In this document: positions 9,563-20,039 of the stretch, one piece after another
Position numbering within the stretch: the stretch's first letter is position 1
How the letters are laid out: each line of letters starts with the position of its first letter
DNA from: Variovorax boronicumulans
GTDB taxonomy: Bacteria; Pseudomonadota; Gammaproteobacteria; Burkholderiales; Burkholderiaceae_C
DNA: 64,000 nucleotides
Reading direction: 5' to 3'
Assembly (NCBI RefSeq): GCF_019352895.1
Contig: NZ_JAAAFX010000004.1
Location: forward strand, 434,001 to 498,000
Position numbers and translations under genes: made by a program
Notes under the pieces: model-generated
The model's input: only the letters and a program-made list of their open reading frames with translations
Told to the model about the DNA's origin: nothing
Database searches by the model: none

Positions 9563-9796
9563 ATGAACAAGGACACCATCGAAGGCAACTGGAAGCAGCT
9601 CAAGGGCAAGGTCAAGGAGCAATGGGGCAAGCTGACCGACGACGACTTCGACGTCATCGCCGGCAAGCGCGACCAGCTCCTGGGCCGCATCCAGGAACGC
9701 CATGGCATCAGCCGCGACGAAGCCGAACAGCAGGTCAAGGCCTGGGAATCGGCCGACGGTCGCACGCCCAGCGCGCTCTGGTTCGAGAAGTACTGA
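9563..9796 (+). CDS. CsbD-family stress protein
   Basis: 77 residues, ATG at 9563 with AAGGAG 7 nt upstream. The N-terminal stretch MNKDTIEGNWKQLKGKVKEQ and WGKLTDDD are the CsbD signature. The rest (QLLGRIQERHGISRDEAEQQ) fits the four-helix fold of this family. CsbD-like proteins are small, abundant general-stress proteins of unknown biochemical role. The gene is followed after 55 bp by a secreted-protein gene on the same strand, and the two may share a promoter. No sigma factor site could be assigned with confidence in the 200 bp upstream. Confidence 0.93.
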   Translation: MNKDTIEGNWKQLKGKVKEQWGKLTDDDFDVIAGKRDQLLGRIQERHGISRDEAEQQVKAWESADGRTPSALWFEKY

Positions 9797-9851
9797 GCCC
9801 CTCCCCTTTCCCCTCTCCAAAAACCCACCCAAAACTCAACAGAGAACTCTC

Positions 9852-10256
9852 ATGAAAAAACATCTGCTCATGCTCGCCATCGCTTCGACCTGCTTCATCG
9901 GCGTGCAGGCCAGCGCCCTGACCAAGGACGAATACAAGGTCGCCAAGGAAAAGATCGAGGCCGACTACAAGGTCGCCAAGGCGCAGTGCGACACGATGAA
10001 GGACAACGCCAAGGATGTCTGCCAGAAGGAAGCCGAAGGCACCGAGAAGGTCGCCAAGGCCGATCTGGAACAGCAGTACAAGCCCAGCGATGCCCATGCA
10101 CGCAAGGTCGCCGAAGAAAAGGTCGCGATGGCCTACAACGTCGCCAAGGAAAAGTGCGACGACCAGACCGGTGATGCCAAGAGCGCTTGCGTGAAGCAGG
10201 CCAAGGCCGACGAAGCCAAGGGCAAGGCCGACATCAAGGCCATGAAGAAGATGTGA
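9852..10256 (+). CDS. Secreted Lys/Ala-rich protein with two CX10C motifs, hypothetical
   Basis: 134 residues. A Sec signal peptide is clear (MKKHLLMLAIASTCFIGVQASA, cut probably after ASA, about 22). The mature part is almost pure predicted helix, rich in Lys, Ala, Glu and Asp, and looks duplicated. Half one has YKVAKAQC, ten residues, then C; half two has YNVAKEKC, ten residues, then C. The four cysteines thus form twin CX10C motifs, which could pin a helical hairpin by disulfides in the periplasm. I know no function for it. It follows csbD after 55 bp. An inverted repeat at 10269-10304 closes the unit. Confidence 0.8.
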   Translation: MKKHLLMLAIASTCFIGVQASALTKDEYKVAKEKIEADYKVAKAQCDTMKDNAKDVCQKEAEGTEKVAKADLEQQYKPSDAHARKVAEEKVAMAYNVAKEKCDDQTGDAKSACVKQAKADEAKGKADIKAMKKM

Positions 10257-10268
10257 TCGTCGTCCCCT

Positions 10269-10304
10269 GACGAATCGATGCGGCGCCTTCGGGCGCCGTT
10301 CGTC
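10269..10304. terminator. Hairpin between convergent genes, possible bidirectional terminator
   Basis: Inner stem CGGCGCC / GGCGCCG with a TTCG tetraloop (10281-10298). It is extended by an outer GACGAA (10269-10274) pairing with TTCGTC (10299-10304), with a six-base bulge on one side. It lies between the end of the secreted-protein gene and the end of the convergent thioesterase gene. There is no long T-run on either side, so simple intrinsic termination is not certain. Confidence 0.6.
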
Positions 10305-10306
10305 CG

Positions 10307-10801
10307 TCAGGCTCTGCGCACTTGCAGCGACTCGACCACCTGGCGCAAGGCGTCGGGCAAGGGCACCGGCCGCTGCGTGGCGCGATCGACATACACATGC
10401 ACGAAATGCCCTTGGGCAGCCGCCTCGGCGGCGCCCTCCGCGAACAGGCCGATCTCGTAGCGGACGCTCGAACCGCCGGCATGCGCCACCCGGATGCCGG
10501 CTTCCACGGTCTGGGGGAAGGCCAGCGGCGCGAAATAGTTGCAATGGGTCTCCACCACGAAGCCGATCGTCCGGCCCTGGTGGATGTCCAGTGCACCGCG
10601 CTCGATGAGCAGTGCATTGACCGCCGTGTCGAACCAGCTGTAGTAGACGACGTTGTTCACGTGCCCGTACATGTCGTTGTCGGCCCACCGCGTGGAGATG
10701 CTGCGAAAGGCGCTGTAGCTGTCGCGCCGCTCCGGGCGGGCGCGGGGCAATGGGGGAGACGGAGGGGACGAAGGGGACGAAGGGGACGAAGGGGACGTCA
10801 T
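10307..10801 (-). CDS. Acyl-CoA thioesterase, 4HBT/YbgC-like hotdog protein
   Basis: 164 residues from the ATG at 10801; an open frame upstream adds an unlikely Arg/Gly/Ala stretch. The first 25 residues are a Ser-Pro-rich linker made by a 9-bp tandem repeat. The hotdog domain follows with RWADNDMYGHVNNVVYYSWF, where the Asp and the HVNN segment match the active site of 4-hydroxybenzoyl-CoA thioesterase-like enzymes. These hydrolyse short or medium acyl-CoA thioesters in the cytoplasm. Its neighbours, a phasin and a 3-hydroxyacyl-CoA dehydrogenase on the other strand, suggest a lipid or PHA-related setting, but the substrate is not known. Confidence 0.88.
   Translation of the reverse strand: MTSPSSPSSPSSPPSPPLPRARPERRDSYSAFRSISTRWADNDMYGHVNNVVYYSWFDTAVNALLIERGALDIHQGRTIGFVVETHCNYFAPLAFPQTVEAGIRVAHAGGSSVRYEIGLFAEGAAEAAAQGHFVHVYVDRATQRPVPLPDALRQVVESLQVRRA
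10761..10796. repeat. 9-bp tandem repeat (4 units) in the thioesterase N-terminus
   Basis: Four units of GAAGGGGAC (the first with one change, GGAGGGGAC) run without a gap. On the minus strand they encode a Ser-Pro-Ser repeat right after the start of the thioesterase. The unit is a multiple of three, so slippage would change linker length but not the frame. Confidence 0.9.
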
Positions 10802-10910
10802 GGCGCGGCATTCTGCCAGCCCGGCGCCAGCGCCACCCGCCCTGCGCCGGCTCAAGCTCGCACGGTTTTAGACAGTGCCTCCTAAACAGCGGCAACGCGC
10901 GCCCAAACCC

Positions 10911-10938
10911 TTGCTTGCGGCGTGCATCTCCCTATACT
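10911..10938 (+). promoter_or_regulatory. Candidate sigma-70 promoter of the phasin gene
   Basis: TTGCTT (10911-10916) and TATACT (10933-10938) are separated by 16 bp, about 85 bp before the phasin start. The -10 differs from consensus at one base. No other good promoter was seen in the 160 bp upstream of the gene. Activity is inferred from sequence alone. Confidence 0.5.
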
Positions 10939-11023
10939 TGAGGCCATGCTGCACCGCAACATAGACGAGACAGGCGCAGCGCAAACGTGATCCATTCCAT
11001 CCACCATTTCTGGAGCTAACACC

Positions 11024-11578
11024 ATGGCACTGACCGCTGACCAAATCCTCGCCGCCCAAAAAGCCAACCTCGAAACCCTGTTCGGCCTGACCTCCAAGGC
11101 CTTCGAAGGCGTCGAGAAGCTCGTCGAACTGAACGTGACCGCTTCCAAGGCCGCCCTGAGCGAAGCCGCCAACACCACGCAAGCGGTGCTGAGCGTCAAG
11201 GACGCCCAGGAACTGCTGGCCCTGCAGGCCAGCCTGTTCCAGCCGCTGGCCGAGAAGACCGCGGCCTACAGCCGTCACCTGTATGACATCGCCCAAGGCG
11301 CCGGCAGCGAATTCGGCAAGGCTTTCGAAGCCAAGGCCGCTGAAGCCCAGCAGTCCTTCGTCGGCCTGGTCGACAGCGCCGCCAAGAACGCACCGGCCGG
11401 TTCGGAAACCGCCGTCGCCGTGATGAAGAGCGCCGTCGCTGCCGCGAACAACGCCTTCGAATCGGTTCAGAAGGCCGTCAAGCAAGCCTCGGACGTGGCT
11501 GAAGCCAACTTCAACGCGGTGTCCGCCACCGCCGTGAACGCTGCCAAGACCACCACCGCTGCTTCGCGCAAGCGCTGA
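11024..11578 (+). CDS. phaP: Phasin (PHA granule-associated protein)
   Basis: 184 residues, ATG at 11024 with GGAG upstream. The protein is all-helical and Ala-rich. Phasin-type stretches are seen at the start ([20 protein letters not shown], then [17 protein letters not shown]) and in the middle ([20 protein letters not shown]), matching the TIGR01841 phasin family. Phasins coat polyhydroxyalkanoate granules and control their number and size. The gene has a candidate promoter at 10911-10938 and a strong terminator at 11621-11650, so it is probably a single-gene unit. Codon use is strongly biased, as expected for an abundant protein. Confidence 0.95.
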   Translation: MALTADQILAAQKANLETLFGLTSKAFEGVEKLVELNVTASKAALSEAANTTQAVLSVKDAQELLALQASLFQPLAEKTAAYSRHLYDIAQGAGSEFGKAFEAKAAEAQQSFVGLVDSAAKNAPAGSETAVAVMKSAVAAANNAFESVQKAVKQASDVAEANFNAVSATAVNAAKTTTAASRKR

Positions 11579-11620
11579 GCCCTCCTGCAAGTTGTCTCCG
11601 GGTCCTCCGTGGGCCCTTTC

Positions 11621-11650
11621 AAGGCCTCGTCTCGCGACGAGGCCTTTTTT
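11621..11650 (+). terminator. Rho-independent terminator of the phasin gene
   Basis: An 11-bp perfect stem AAGGCCTCGTC / GACGAGGCCTT with a TCGC loop ends in a run of six T (11645-11650). It lies 43 bp after the phasin stop codon. Confidence 0.92.
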
Positions 11651-11721
11651 CATGGGCGCGCACTTTGCCCCCTGCCGCGCGCGTCTTCGATAATCCCCGC
11701 TCTACATCAGGAGATACGAAC

Positions 11722-12480
11722 ATGCAGATCGAAGGCAAGGTTTTCATCGTCACGGGCGCGGCCTCGGGGCTGGGCGAGGGCACGGCGCGGATGCTGGCGG
11801 CCCAGGGCGCCAAGGTGGTGGTGGCCGACATGCAGGCCGACAAGGGCGAGGCCGTGGCCCGCGAGATCGGTGGCGTGTTCGTGCGCTGCGACGTGACGCA
11901 GGAAGCCGACGGCCAGGCCGCCGTCGCCGCCGCCCTGAAGCTGGGCAAGCTGGTCGGCCTGGTCAACTGCGCCGGCATCGCGATCGGCGAGAAGACCGTC
12001 GGCAAGAACGGCCCGCACGCGCTGGCCGCCTTCAGCAAGACGGTGACCATCAACCTGATCGGCAGCTTCAACATGATCCGCCTGGCCGCCGACGCCATGG
12101 CCAAGAACGAGCCCGAAGCCACGGGCGAACGCGGCGTGCTGATCTCGACCGCCTCGGTCGCGGCCTACGACGGCCAGATCGGCCAGGCCGCCTACGCCGC
12201 CTCCAAGGGTGGCGTGGTGGGCATGACGCTGCCGATCGCACGCGACCTGGCGCGCAGCGGCATCCGCAACATGACCATCGCCCCCGGCATCTTCGGCACC
12301 CCGATGCTGTTCGGCATGCCCCAGGAAGTGCAGGACGCGCTGGCCGCCAACGTGCCCTTCCCGTCGCGCCTGGGCACGCCGGAGGACTACGCCAAGCTGG
12401 CGAAGCACATCATCGAGAACGAGATGCTCAATGGCGAGGTGATCCGGCTGGACGGCGCGATCCGTCTCGCGCCGAAGTAA
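11722..12480 (+). CDS. SDR-family 3-hydroxyacyl-CoA dehydrogenase type 2
   Basis: 252 residues, ATG at 11722 with AGGAGA upstream. The classical SDR signatures are present: [10 protein letters not shown] cofactor loop (about 11-20), NCAGIA (about 86), catalytic Ser in [10 protein letters not shown] and YAASK (about 158-162). The whole sequence resembles the HSD17B10/FadB2x group, including [18 protein letters not shown] and the C-terminal [14 protein letters not shown]. Members oxidise 3-hydroxyacyl-CoA with NAD+ in fatty-acid or branched-chain breakdown. A Comamonadaceae-type repeat begins straight after the stop codon. Confidence 0.93.
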   Translation: MQIEGKVFIVTGAASGLGEGTARMLAAQGAKVVVADMQADKGEAVAREIGGVFVRCDVTQEADGQAAVAAALKLGKLVGLVNCAGIAIGEKTVGKNGPHALAAFSKTVTINLIGSFNMIRLAADAMAKNEPEATGERGVLISTASVAAYDGQIGQAAYAASKGGVVGMTLPIARDLARSGIRNMTIAPGIFGTPMLFGMPQEVQDALAANVPFPSRLGTPEDYAKLAKHIIENEMLNGEVIRLDGAIRLAPK

Positions 12481-12486
12481 TCGGCC

Positions 12487-12633
12487 CCCCCGAGGGCGGC
12501 GGCCCGGCAAAGCCGGTTCCGCAGTCGCACTTGGCTCTCCCCCGAGGGCTCGCGCACTGCGTGTCGCTTCGCCTTCCCCCTTCCGGGGGCGACACCGGCG
12601 GCCCGGCAAAGCCGGTTCCGCGGTGTCCCTGGC
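12487..12633 (+). repeat. Intergenic repeat element: one short and one full copy
   Basis: A shortened copy (about 12487-12535) is followed by a full copy (about 12538-12633). The full element holds a C5/G5 hairpin (CCCCCTTCCGGGGG), the segment CGGCCCGGCAAAGCCGGTTC with its own CCGGC/GCCGG stem, and ends CGGTGTCCCTGG. Near-identical copies follow rpoD (18386), the Bcr/CflA gene (19779 and 19882) and, in remnant form, the Bug receptor gene (51604). All lie directly after plus-strand stop codons and in the same orientation. Confidence 0.85.
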
Positions 12634-12647
12634 CTTTCGCCTGCGCG

Positions 12648-13526
12648 TCAGGCCGTGGCCTGCCTGGCCTCCAGCCGCTCGTACTGTGCGATGACCTGGG
12701 CGCCGAACAGCACCAGCGTGGCGGCGATTTCCAGGCTCAGCAGGACCACGATGGCGGTGGTGAGCGAGCCGTAGACCACGCTGACCTGCGACAGCGTCGA
12801 GAAATACCAGACCAGCACGCGCCGCGTGATCTCCCAGAGCAGCGTGGCGGTCACGCCACCCAGCAGGGCGTGGCGCAGCGACAGGTGGCCGACGGGCATC
12901 ACCAGGTAGAGCGAGGTCAGCATGAAGATCTCGCCCGCCAGCCCCAGAAGGTAGAGCAGCACACCCGACACGCCCGACAGCGACCAGCTGTAGCCGAACA
13001 GGTCGACGCTCTCCTGGCCGATCAGCTGCAGCGCACCCGACACCAGCGTCACCAGCAGCAGGCCCACGCACAGGAACAGGATGTAGAGGTAGGGCATCAC
13101 CGCCGACACCAGGAAGTGCCGTGAACGCTCGGCCTTGCGGTGGTGGAAGATGTTCGCCATCGCGCTCTCGAGCACGGTGAAGGCCAGCGAACTGAAGAAG
13201 ATCATGGTCACCAGCAGCACCGGCCCGAGCACGTCGCGGTGGGCCAGGAAATTGCGCAGCTCGTCGACCACCGCACGCGACTGGCCGGGCAGCAGCCATT
13301 CCAGGTAGCGGCCCACGGTCGCCAGCAGCTCGGCCTGCTCGATCACGTGCGAGAGCGCGATCACGCTGAGGATCAGCAGCGGCACCATCGACAGCAGCGC
13401 GTAATAGGCCACGGCGCCGGCCAGCAGCAGGCCCTGGTTGGCCTTGAAGCTCTTGAGGGCCGACCACAGGAAGCGCAACGGATGCTGGAGCAGCGGCGTG
13501 AGGTGGGCGAGGCGAAGGCTGGGCAT
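12648..13526 (-). CDS. YihY/BrkB-family inner-membrane protein
   Basis: 292 residues from the ATG at 13526, the usual family length. About six membrane helices are visible, with the family hallmarks QGLLLAGAVAYYALLSMVPL near residues 30-50 and YGSLTTAIVVLLSLEIAATL near the end. BrkB/YihY proteins were once called ribonuclease BN by mistake; their role, perhaps transport, is unknown. The gene diverges from dnaG, with 89 bp between start codons, and converges on the repeat element after the SDR gene. Confidence 0.92.
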   Translation of the reverse strand: MPSLRLAHLTPLLQHPLRFLWSALKSFKANQGLLLAGAVAYYALLSMVPLLILSVIALSHVIEQAELLATVGRYLEWLLPGQSRAVVDELRNFLAHRDVLGPVLLVTMIFFSSLAFTVLESAMANIFHHRKAERSRHFLVSAVMPYLYILFLCVGLLLVTLVSGALQLIGQESVDLFGYSWSLSGVSGVLLYLLGLAGEIFMLTSLYLVMPVGHLSLRHALLGGVTATLLWEITRRVLVWYFSTLSQVSVVYGSLTTAIVVLLSLEIAATLVLFGAQVIAQYERLEARQATA

Positions 13527-13615
13527 GGAATGAGCGGGGTGTCGGATGCAGTATGCCGGCATGCCCGCGCGCACCGTGTCAGCCGCTTGCGTATGATTTG
13601 CCGCTCCGCGCCACC

Positions 13616-15682
13616 ATGACCATCCCCGCATCTTTCATCCAGGAACTCATCGCGCGCGCCGACGTGGTGGAAATCGTCGGGCGCTATGTGCCCCTCAAGA
13701 AGGCCGGCGCCAATTTCATGGGGCTGTGCCCCTTCCACGGCGAGAAGTCGCCCTCGTTCTCGGTCAGCCCGACCAAGCAGTTCTATCACTGCTTCGGTTG
13801 CGGCGTGCACGGCAATGCCATCGGTTTCCTCATGGAACATGCGGGCATGGGCTTCGTGGAAGCGGTGCACGACCTGGCCGGCCAGTATGGCCTGCAGGTG
13901 CCCGAGGACGATGCCTCGCCCGAGGAGCGCGCCCGCGCCGCCAACCAGCGGCAGAAGCAGGCCACGCTGACCGACGTGCTCGAGAAGGCCGGCGAGGCCT
14001 ACCGCAAGCAGCTGCGGCAGGCGCCCGGCGCCATCGAGTACCTCAAGGGCCGCGGCGTCTCGGGCGAGGTCGCCAAGCAGTTCGGCATCGGCTACGCTCC
14101 GCCGGGCTGGCGCACGCTGGCCGGCGTGTTCCCCGAGTACGACAACCCCCTGCTGGCCGAAAGCGGGCTGGTGATCGTGGGCGAAGACGGCGAGGACAAG
14201 CGCTACGACCGCTTCCGCGACCGCGTGATGTTCCCGATCCGCAACGTCAAGGGCGAATGCATCGGCTTCGGCGGCCGCGTGCTGGGCGACGAGAAGCCCA
14301 AGTACCTCAACTCGCCCGAGACCCCTGTCTTCAGCAAGGGCCGCGAGCTCTACGGCCTGTACGAGGCGCGCGCCGCCTTCCGCGACCGCGGCTACGCGCT
14401 GGTCACCGAAGGCTACATGGACGTGGTGGCGCTGGCGCAGCTGGGCTTCCCGAACGCCGTCGCCACGCTGGGCACGGCCTGCACCACCGAGCATGTGCAG
14501 AAGCTGTTCCGCTTCACCGATTCGGTGGTCTTCAGCTTCGACGGCGACGCCGCGGGCCGGCGCGCGGCCCGCAAGGCGCTCGACGGCGCCCTGCCCTATG
14601 CCACCGACGTGCGCAGCGTCAAGTTCCTGTTCCTGCCGGCCGAGCACGACCCCGACAGCTTCATCCGCGAGCACGGCGCCGAGGCCTTCGCCCGCTTCGT
14701 GAGCGAGGCCACGCCGCTGAGCCGCTTCATGATCGAGGCCGCGCGCGAAGGCTGCGACCTGGGCAGCGCCGAAGGGCGCGCCCACATGACGGCCAACGCC
14801 CGCCCGCTCTGGAGCGCCATGCCCGACGGCGCCCTGAAGCGGCAGCTGCTGGGCGAGATCGCCGAGCTGGTGCAGCTGGGCGCCGCGGACATCGAGGCGC
14901 TGTGGTCCGCCGCAGCCCCGGCGCGCGGCGGCGCCCGCCGCGACGCACCCCGCGAGGCCTCGCGCGACGCGCCGCCGGACTATCTCGACTACCCCGACGC
15001 TTCGGACTACCAGGGCTACCAGGGCAACCCGAGCCCCCCGGCAGCAGGCGCCCCGCGCTACGAGGACGACGGCACGCCCATCAACGCAGGCTGGGGCAAC
15101 CGCAAGGACCGCGTCAGCTGGGGTAGCAAAGGCGGCAAGGGAAAGGGCAAGGGCGGCGACTGGCGCAGTGCGCGCGGCAGCTTCGGTTCCACCGACGGTT
15201 CCGCGACGCGGCCGCGCCTGCGCCCACCGGGCCGGGCCGACGTGGCCGCCCGGCTGCTGCTGTCGAACATGCACGAATGGGAAGCCCAGTCGCACGAACT
15301 GCACGAGCTGCTGTGCGCGCTGCCGGGCGAGCACGGCCAGCTGTTCACCTGGCTCGACGGCCAGATGCACGAGCATGGCGTCCAGCCCTGGGCCGCACTG
15401 CGCGAAGGCCTGCGCGGCCAGCCCTTCGAGGCCATGGTCGAACGCCTCATGACCGGCCCGGACGGCGGCCCTGTCGCGGACCCCGAGGGCGAGCAGGCGG
15501 CCGATGCGGCCAAGGAACTGCGCAACGTGCTCGACTTCATGCTCGACGACCTGCTCAAGGCGCGCCAGAGCGAGGCGATCGCCGCCGTGGGCAGCGATCC
15601 GCAGGCGCTCGAGCGCTACAAGGCGCTCGAGACGCGGCGCCTGGAACTGCGCCACCGCCTGAAGCCTTCGGTGCCCGGCTAG
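13616..15682 (+). CDS. dnaG: DNA primase
   Basis: 688 residues from the ATG at 13616; an in-frame GTG/ATG stretch upstream lacks family similarity. The CHC2 zinc ribbon is complete (Cys38, His41, Cys59, Cys62). The RNA-polymerase core and Toprim domain follow with EGYMDVVAL and FDGDAAGRRAA. Residues about 440-540 form a long Gly/Lys/Arg/Asp-rich linker (WGSKGGKGKGKGGDW), longer than in E. coli DnaG, before the C-terminal helicase-binding domain (LLLSNMHEWEAQSHELHELL). It makes RNA primers at the replication fork. rpsU, the usual upstream partner, is absent; rpoD follows after 348 bp. Confidence 0.97.
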   Translation: MTIPASFIQELIARADVVEIVGRYVPLKKAGANFMGLCPFHGEKSPSFSVSPTKQFYHCFGCGVHGNAIGFLMEHAGMGFVEAVHDLAGQYGLQVPEDDASPEERARAANQRQKQATLTDVLEKAGEAYRKQLRQAPGAIEYLKGRGVSGEVAKQFGIGYAPPGWRTLAGVFPEYDNPLLAESGLVIVGEDGEDKRYDRFRDRVMFPIRNVKGECIGFGGRVLGDEKPKYLNSPETPVFSKGRELYGLYEARAAFRDRGYALVTEGYMDVVALAQLGFPNAVATLGTACTTEHVQKLFRFTDSVVFSFDGDAAGRRAARKALDGALPYATDVRSVKFLFLPAEHDPDSFIREHGAEAFARFVSEATPLSRFMIEAAREGCDLGSAEGRAHMTANARPLWSAMPDGALKRQLLGEIAELVQLGAADIEALWSAAAPARGGARRDAPREASRDAPPDYLDYPDASDYQGYQGNPSPPAAGAPRYEDDGTPINAGWGNRKDRVSWGSKGGKGKGKGGDWRSARGSFGSTDGSATRPRLRPPGRADVAARLLLSNMHEWEAQSHELHELLCALPGEHGQLFTWLDGQMHEHGVQPWAALREGLRGQPFEAMVERLMTGPDGGPVADPEGEQAADAAKELRNVLDFMLDDLLKARQSEAIAAVGSDPQALERYKALETRRLELRHRLKPSVPG

Positions 15683-16030
15683 CCCCCGGAATTGGCGGGT
15701 CCCAGGGTAAGCAAGCACTTGAAAAGGGGCTTGGCGCTATAATGTAAGGCTTCGCCTCGCGGCGAATGAAGCAAGAGCGACAGCAACACCTCCGGGCCGG
15801 CCCCACGCGCAACGCACTTCCCAAAGGGAAACGGGCCAATACACCGCAAGGATTGCATACCAAATGTTCGCCCTACATCTTGCTTCTTGAGAGGACTTCG
15901 GTTCGCTCGCACGCAGAGCTTCGCGCCCTCGTGTCGACGTGACTCGCTTCCTCGTGACTTGTGTCCGTGCCCGCGCCGGGTCAGTGGCGCCTGTGATTCC
16001 GCTTGTTTCATTCTTGTCCTACGAGGTTGT
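15683..16030 (+). promoter_or_regulatory. rpoD promoter and long 5' leader
   Basis: This 348-bp gap holds a perfect -10 TATAAT at 15738-15743; the best -35 is poor (CACTTG, 16-bp spacing). A start near 15750 would put a TTCGCC-TCGC-GGCGAA hairpin (15751-15766) at the very 5' end of the RNA and give a leader of about 280 nt. The frame of rpoD is open back to a TTG at 15887, but that stretch is Cys/Arg-rich and unlike sigma factors. The ATG at 16031 has GAGG upstream. No rho-independent terminator for dnaG was found. Confidence 0.6.
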
Positions 16031-18382
<2,352 letters not shown>

Positions 18383-18385
18383 GCT

Positions 18386-18480
18386 CGCCCCCAGGCTTCG
18401 CGCACTTCGTGTCGCTTCTCCCACCCCCTACCGGGGGCAACACCTGCGGCCCGGCGAAGCCGGTTCCGCGGTGTTTCTGG
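18386..18480 (+). repeat. Intergenic repeat element after rpoD
   Basis: A diverged copy of the roughly 95-bp element starts 4 bp after the rpoD stop codon. It keeps the hairpin (CCCCCTACCGGGGG), the CGGCCCGGCGAAGCCGGTTC core and the GCGGTGTTTCTGG end. The rpoD terminator follows 10 bp later. Confidence 0.85.
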
Positions 18481-18490
18481 TAAATACTAT

Positions 18491-18513
18491 GAGCGCCTTC
18501 GGGCGCTCTTTTT
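18491..18513 (+). terminator. Rho-independent terminator of rpoD
   Basis: Stem GAGCGCC / GGCGCTC with a TTCG tetraloop is followed by TTTTTC. It ends the rpoD transcript 109 bp after the stop codon and lies 31 bp before the next start codon. Confidence 0.9.
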
Positions 18514-18544
18514 CTTTCTGCTCGACCAGCCCGGAATCGCCTGC

Positions 18545-19777
18545 ATGAATCCCGACGCTCAAACCCTTTGGAAAGCGCCCCGCTGGGCCCTCGCGGTGCT
18601 GCTGGCCGTGCTCGGCATGCTGGGCCCGTTCTCGATCGACACCTACATCCCGGCGTTCTCCGGCATCGCGCGCTCGATCGGCGCCACGCCGGTCGAGATG
18701 CAGCAGACGCTCTCGGCCTACCTGTTCGGCTTCGCCTTCATGAACCTGTTCCACGGCGCGCTGTCGGACAGCTTCGGCCGCCGTCCGGTGGTGCTGTGGG
18801 GCTTGGCGGTGTTCACCATCGCCTCGCTGGGTTGCGCGTTGTCGCAGACCATCGGCCAGCTGGTGCTGTTCCGGGCGCTGCAGGGCCTGTCGACCGGCGC
18901 GGGCATCGTGGTGTCGCGCGCGGTGATCCGCGACATGTTCCCGCCGGCCGAGGCGCAGAAGGTGATGGCGCAGGTCACGATCTACTTCGGCGTGGCGCCG
19001 GCCATCGCACCCATCGTCGGCGGCTTCCTGTTCGTGCATGCGGGCTGGCACAGCATCTTCTGGTTCCTGGTGGGCGTCGGCGTGGTGCTGTTCGTGGCCA
19101 ACTGGAAGCTGCTGCCCGAGACGCTGCACCCCACGCATCGCCAGCCCTTCCATGCGCGCCACCTGATGCGCGGCTACTGGGACCTGTGCTCCGACCCGCG
19201 CTTCCTGCTGCTCGCGCTCGCGAGCGGCGTGCCCTTCAACGGCATGTTCCTCTACGTGCTGTCGGCGCCGGCCTTCCTCGGCGACCACCTGCACCTCGAA
19301 CCGACCCAGTTCTTCTGGTTCTTCCTGATGTCCATCGGCGGCATCATGGCCGGCGCCTGGGCCAGCGGCCGCATGGCCGGCAAGGTGCCGCCCAAGCGGC
19401 AGATCCGCGACGGCTTCCTGATCATGCTCGTGACCTCGCTGGTCAACGTGGCCGCCAACGCGCTGTTCGCGCCGCATCCGGCCTGGGCCATGTGGCCGAT
19501 CGGCTTCTTCGCCTTCGGCTGGGCGCTGATGGTGCCGGTCGTGACGCTGCTGGTGCTCGACCTGCACCCCGAGCGCCGCGGCATGGCGTCTTCATTGCAG
19601 GCGGTGATCGGCTCGACCGCCAACGGCCTGGTGGCCGGCGTGATCGCGCCGCTGGTGATGCATTCGACGCTGGCCCTGGCCGTGACCTCGATCCTGATGA
19701 TGGGGATCGGGCTGGTGGCGTGGGTGTGGCTGCACCGCAAGTGGCCTGAAATCGGGCGCAAGGTGGCTGAGTACTAG
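18545..19777 (+). CDS. MFS multidrug exporter, Bcr/CflA family
   Basis: 410 residues with about 12 membrane helices. Family signatures include MLGPFSIDTYIPAFSGIA at TM1, the motif-A loop GALSDSFGRRPVVLWG, and FRALQGLSTGAGIVVSRAVI (motif C region). Bcr/CflA transporters export bicyclomycin, chloramphenicol or sulfonamides and metabolites by proton antiport. The gene starts 31 bp after the rpoD terminator, so its promoter must lie in or next to that element or transcription must read through. Two tandem repeat elements follow its stop codon. Substrate unknown. Confidence 0.92.
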   Translation: MNPDAQTLWKAPRWALAVLLAVLGMLGPFSIDTYIPAFSGIARSIGATPVEMQQTLSAYLFGFAFMNLFHGALSDSFGRRPVVLWGLAVFTIASLGCALSQTIGQLVLFRALQGLSTGAGIVVSRAVIRDMFPPAEAQKVMAQVTIYFGVAPAIAPIVGGFLFVHAGWHSIFWFLVGVGVVLFVANWKLLPETLHPTHRQPFHARHLMRGYWDLCSDPRFLLLALASGVPFNGMFLYVLSAPAFLGDHLHLEPTQFFWFFLMSIGGIMAGAWASGRMAGKVPPKRQIRDGFLIMLVTSLVNVAANALFAPHPAWAMWPIGFFAFGWALMVPVVTLLVLDLHPERRGMASSLQAVIGSTANGLVAGVIAPLVMHSTLALAVTSILMMGIGLVAWVWLHRKWPEIGRKVAEY

Positions 19778-19778
19778 C

Positions 19779-19978
19779 TCCCCCCGAAGGCAACGCGGCA
19801 CTTCGTGTCCGCTTCGCCCTCCCCCTTTCGGGGGCGACACCAGCGGCCCGGCAAAGCCGGTTCCGCGGTAGCACCTGGCTCTCCCCCGAAGGCTCGCGGC
19901 ACTTCGTGTCCGCTTCGCCCTCCCCCTTCCGGGGGCGACACCAGCGGCCCGGCAAAGCCGGTTCCGCGGTGTCCCTGG
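19779..19978 (+). repeat. Two tandem copies of the intergenic repeat element
   Basis: Copy one (about 19779-19872) begins at the Bcr/CflA stop codon; copy two (about 19882-19978) follows after some 10 bp. Both keep the CACTTCGTGTCCGCTTCGCC segment, the C5/G5 hairpin and the CCGGCAAAGCCGG stem. Between them and the convergent phhA gene lies the (AG)10 run at 19987-20006. Confidence 0.88.
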
Positions 19979-19986
19979 TAAAGAAA

Positions 19987-20006
19987 AGAGAGAGAGAGAG
20001 AGAGAG
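19987..20006. repeat. (AG)10 dinucleotide repeat
   Basis: Ten uninterrupted AG units, continuing as a purine-rich GGGAGAGGG stretch to about 20014, in the gap between the repeat elements and the end of phhA. It may vary in length between isolates. No coding effect is visible. Confidence 0.9.
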
Positions 20007-20039
20007 GGAGAGGGCGCGACGACGACGGCGGCTGCGCGC

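Noticed and set aside
15887..16030. Longer RpoD start at the upstream in-frame TTG
   Set aside because: The extra 48 residues are Cys/Arg-rich and unlike sigma factors. The ATG at 16031 has GAGG upstream and begins the typical Ala/Lys-rich N-terminus.
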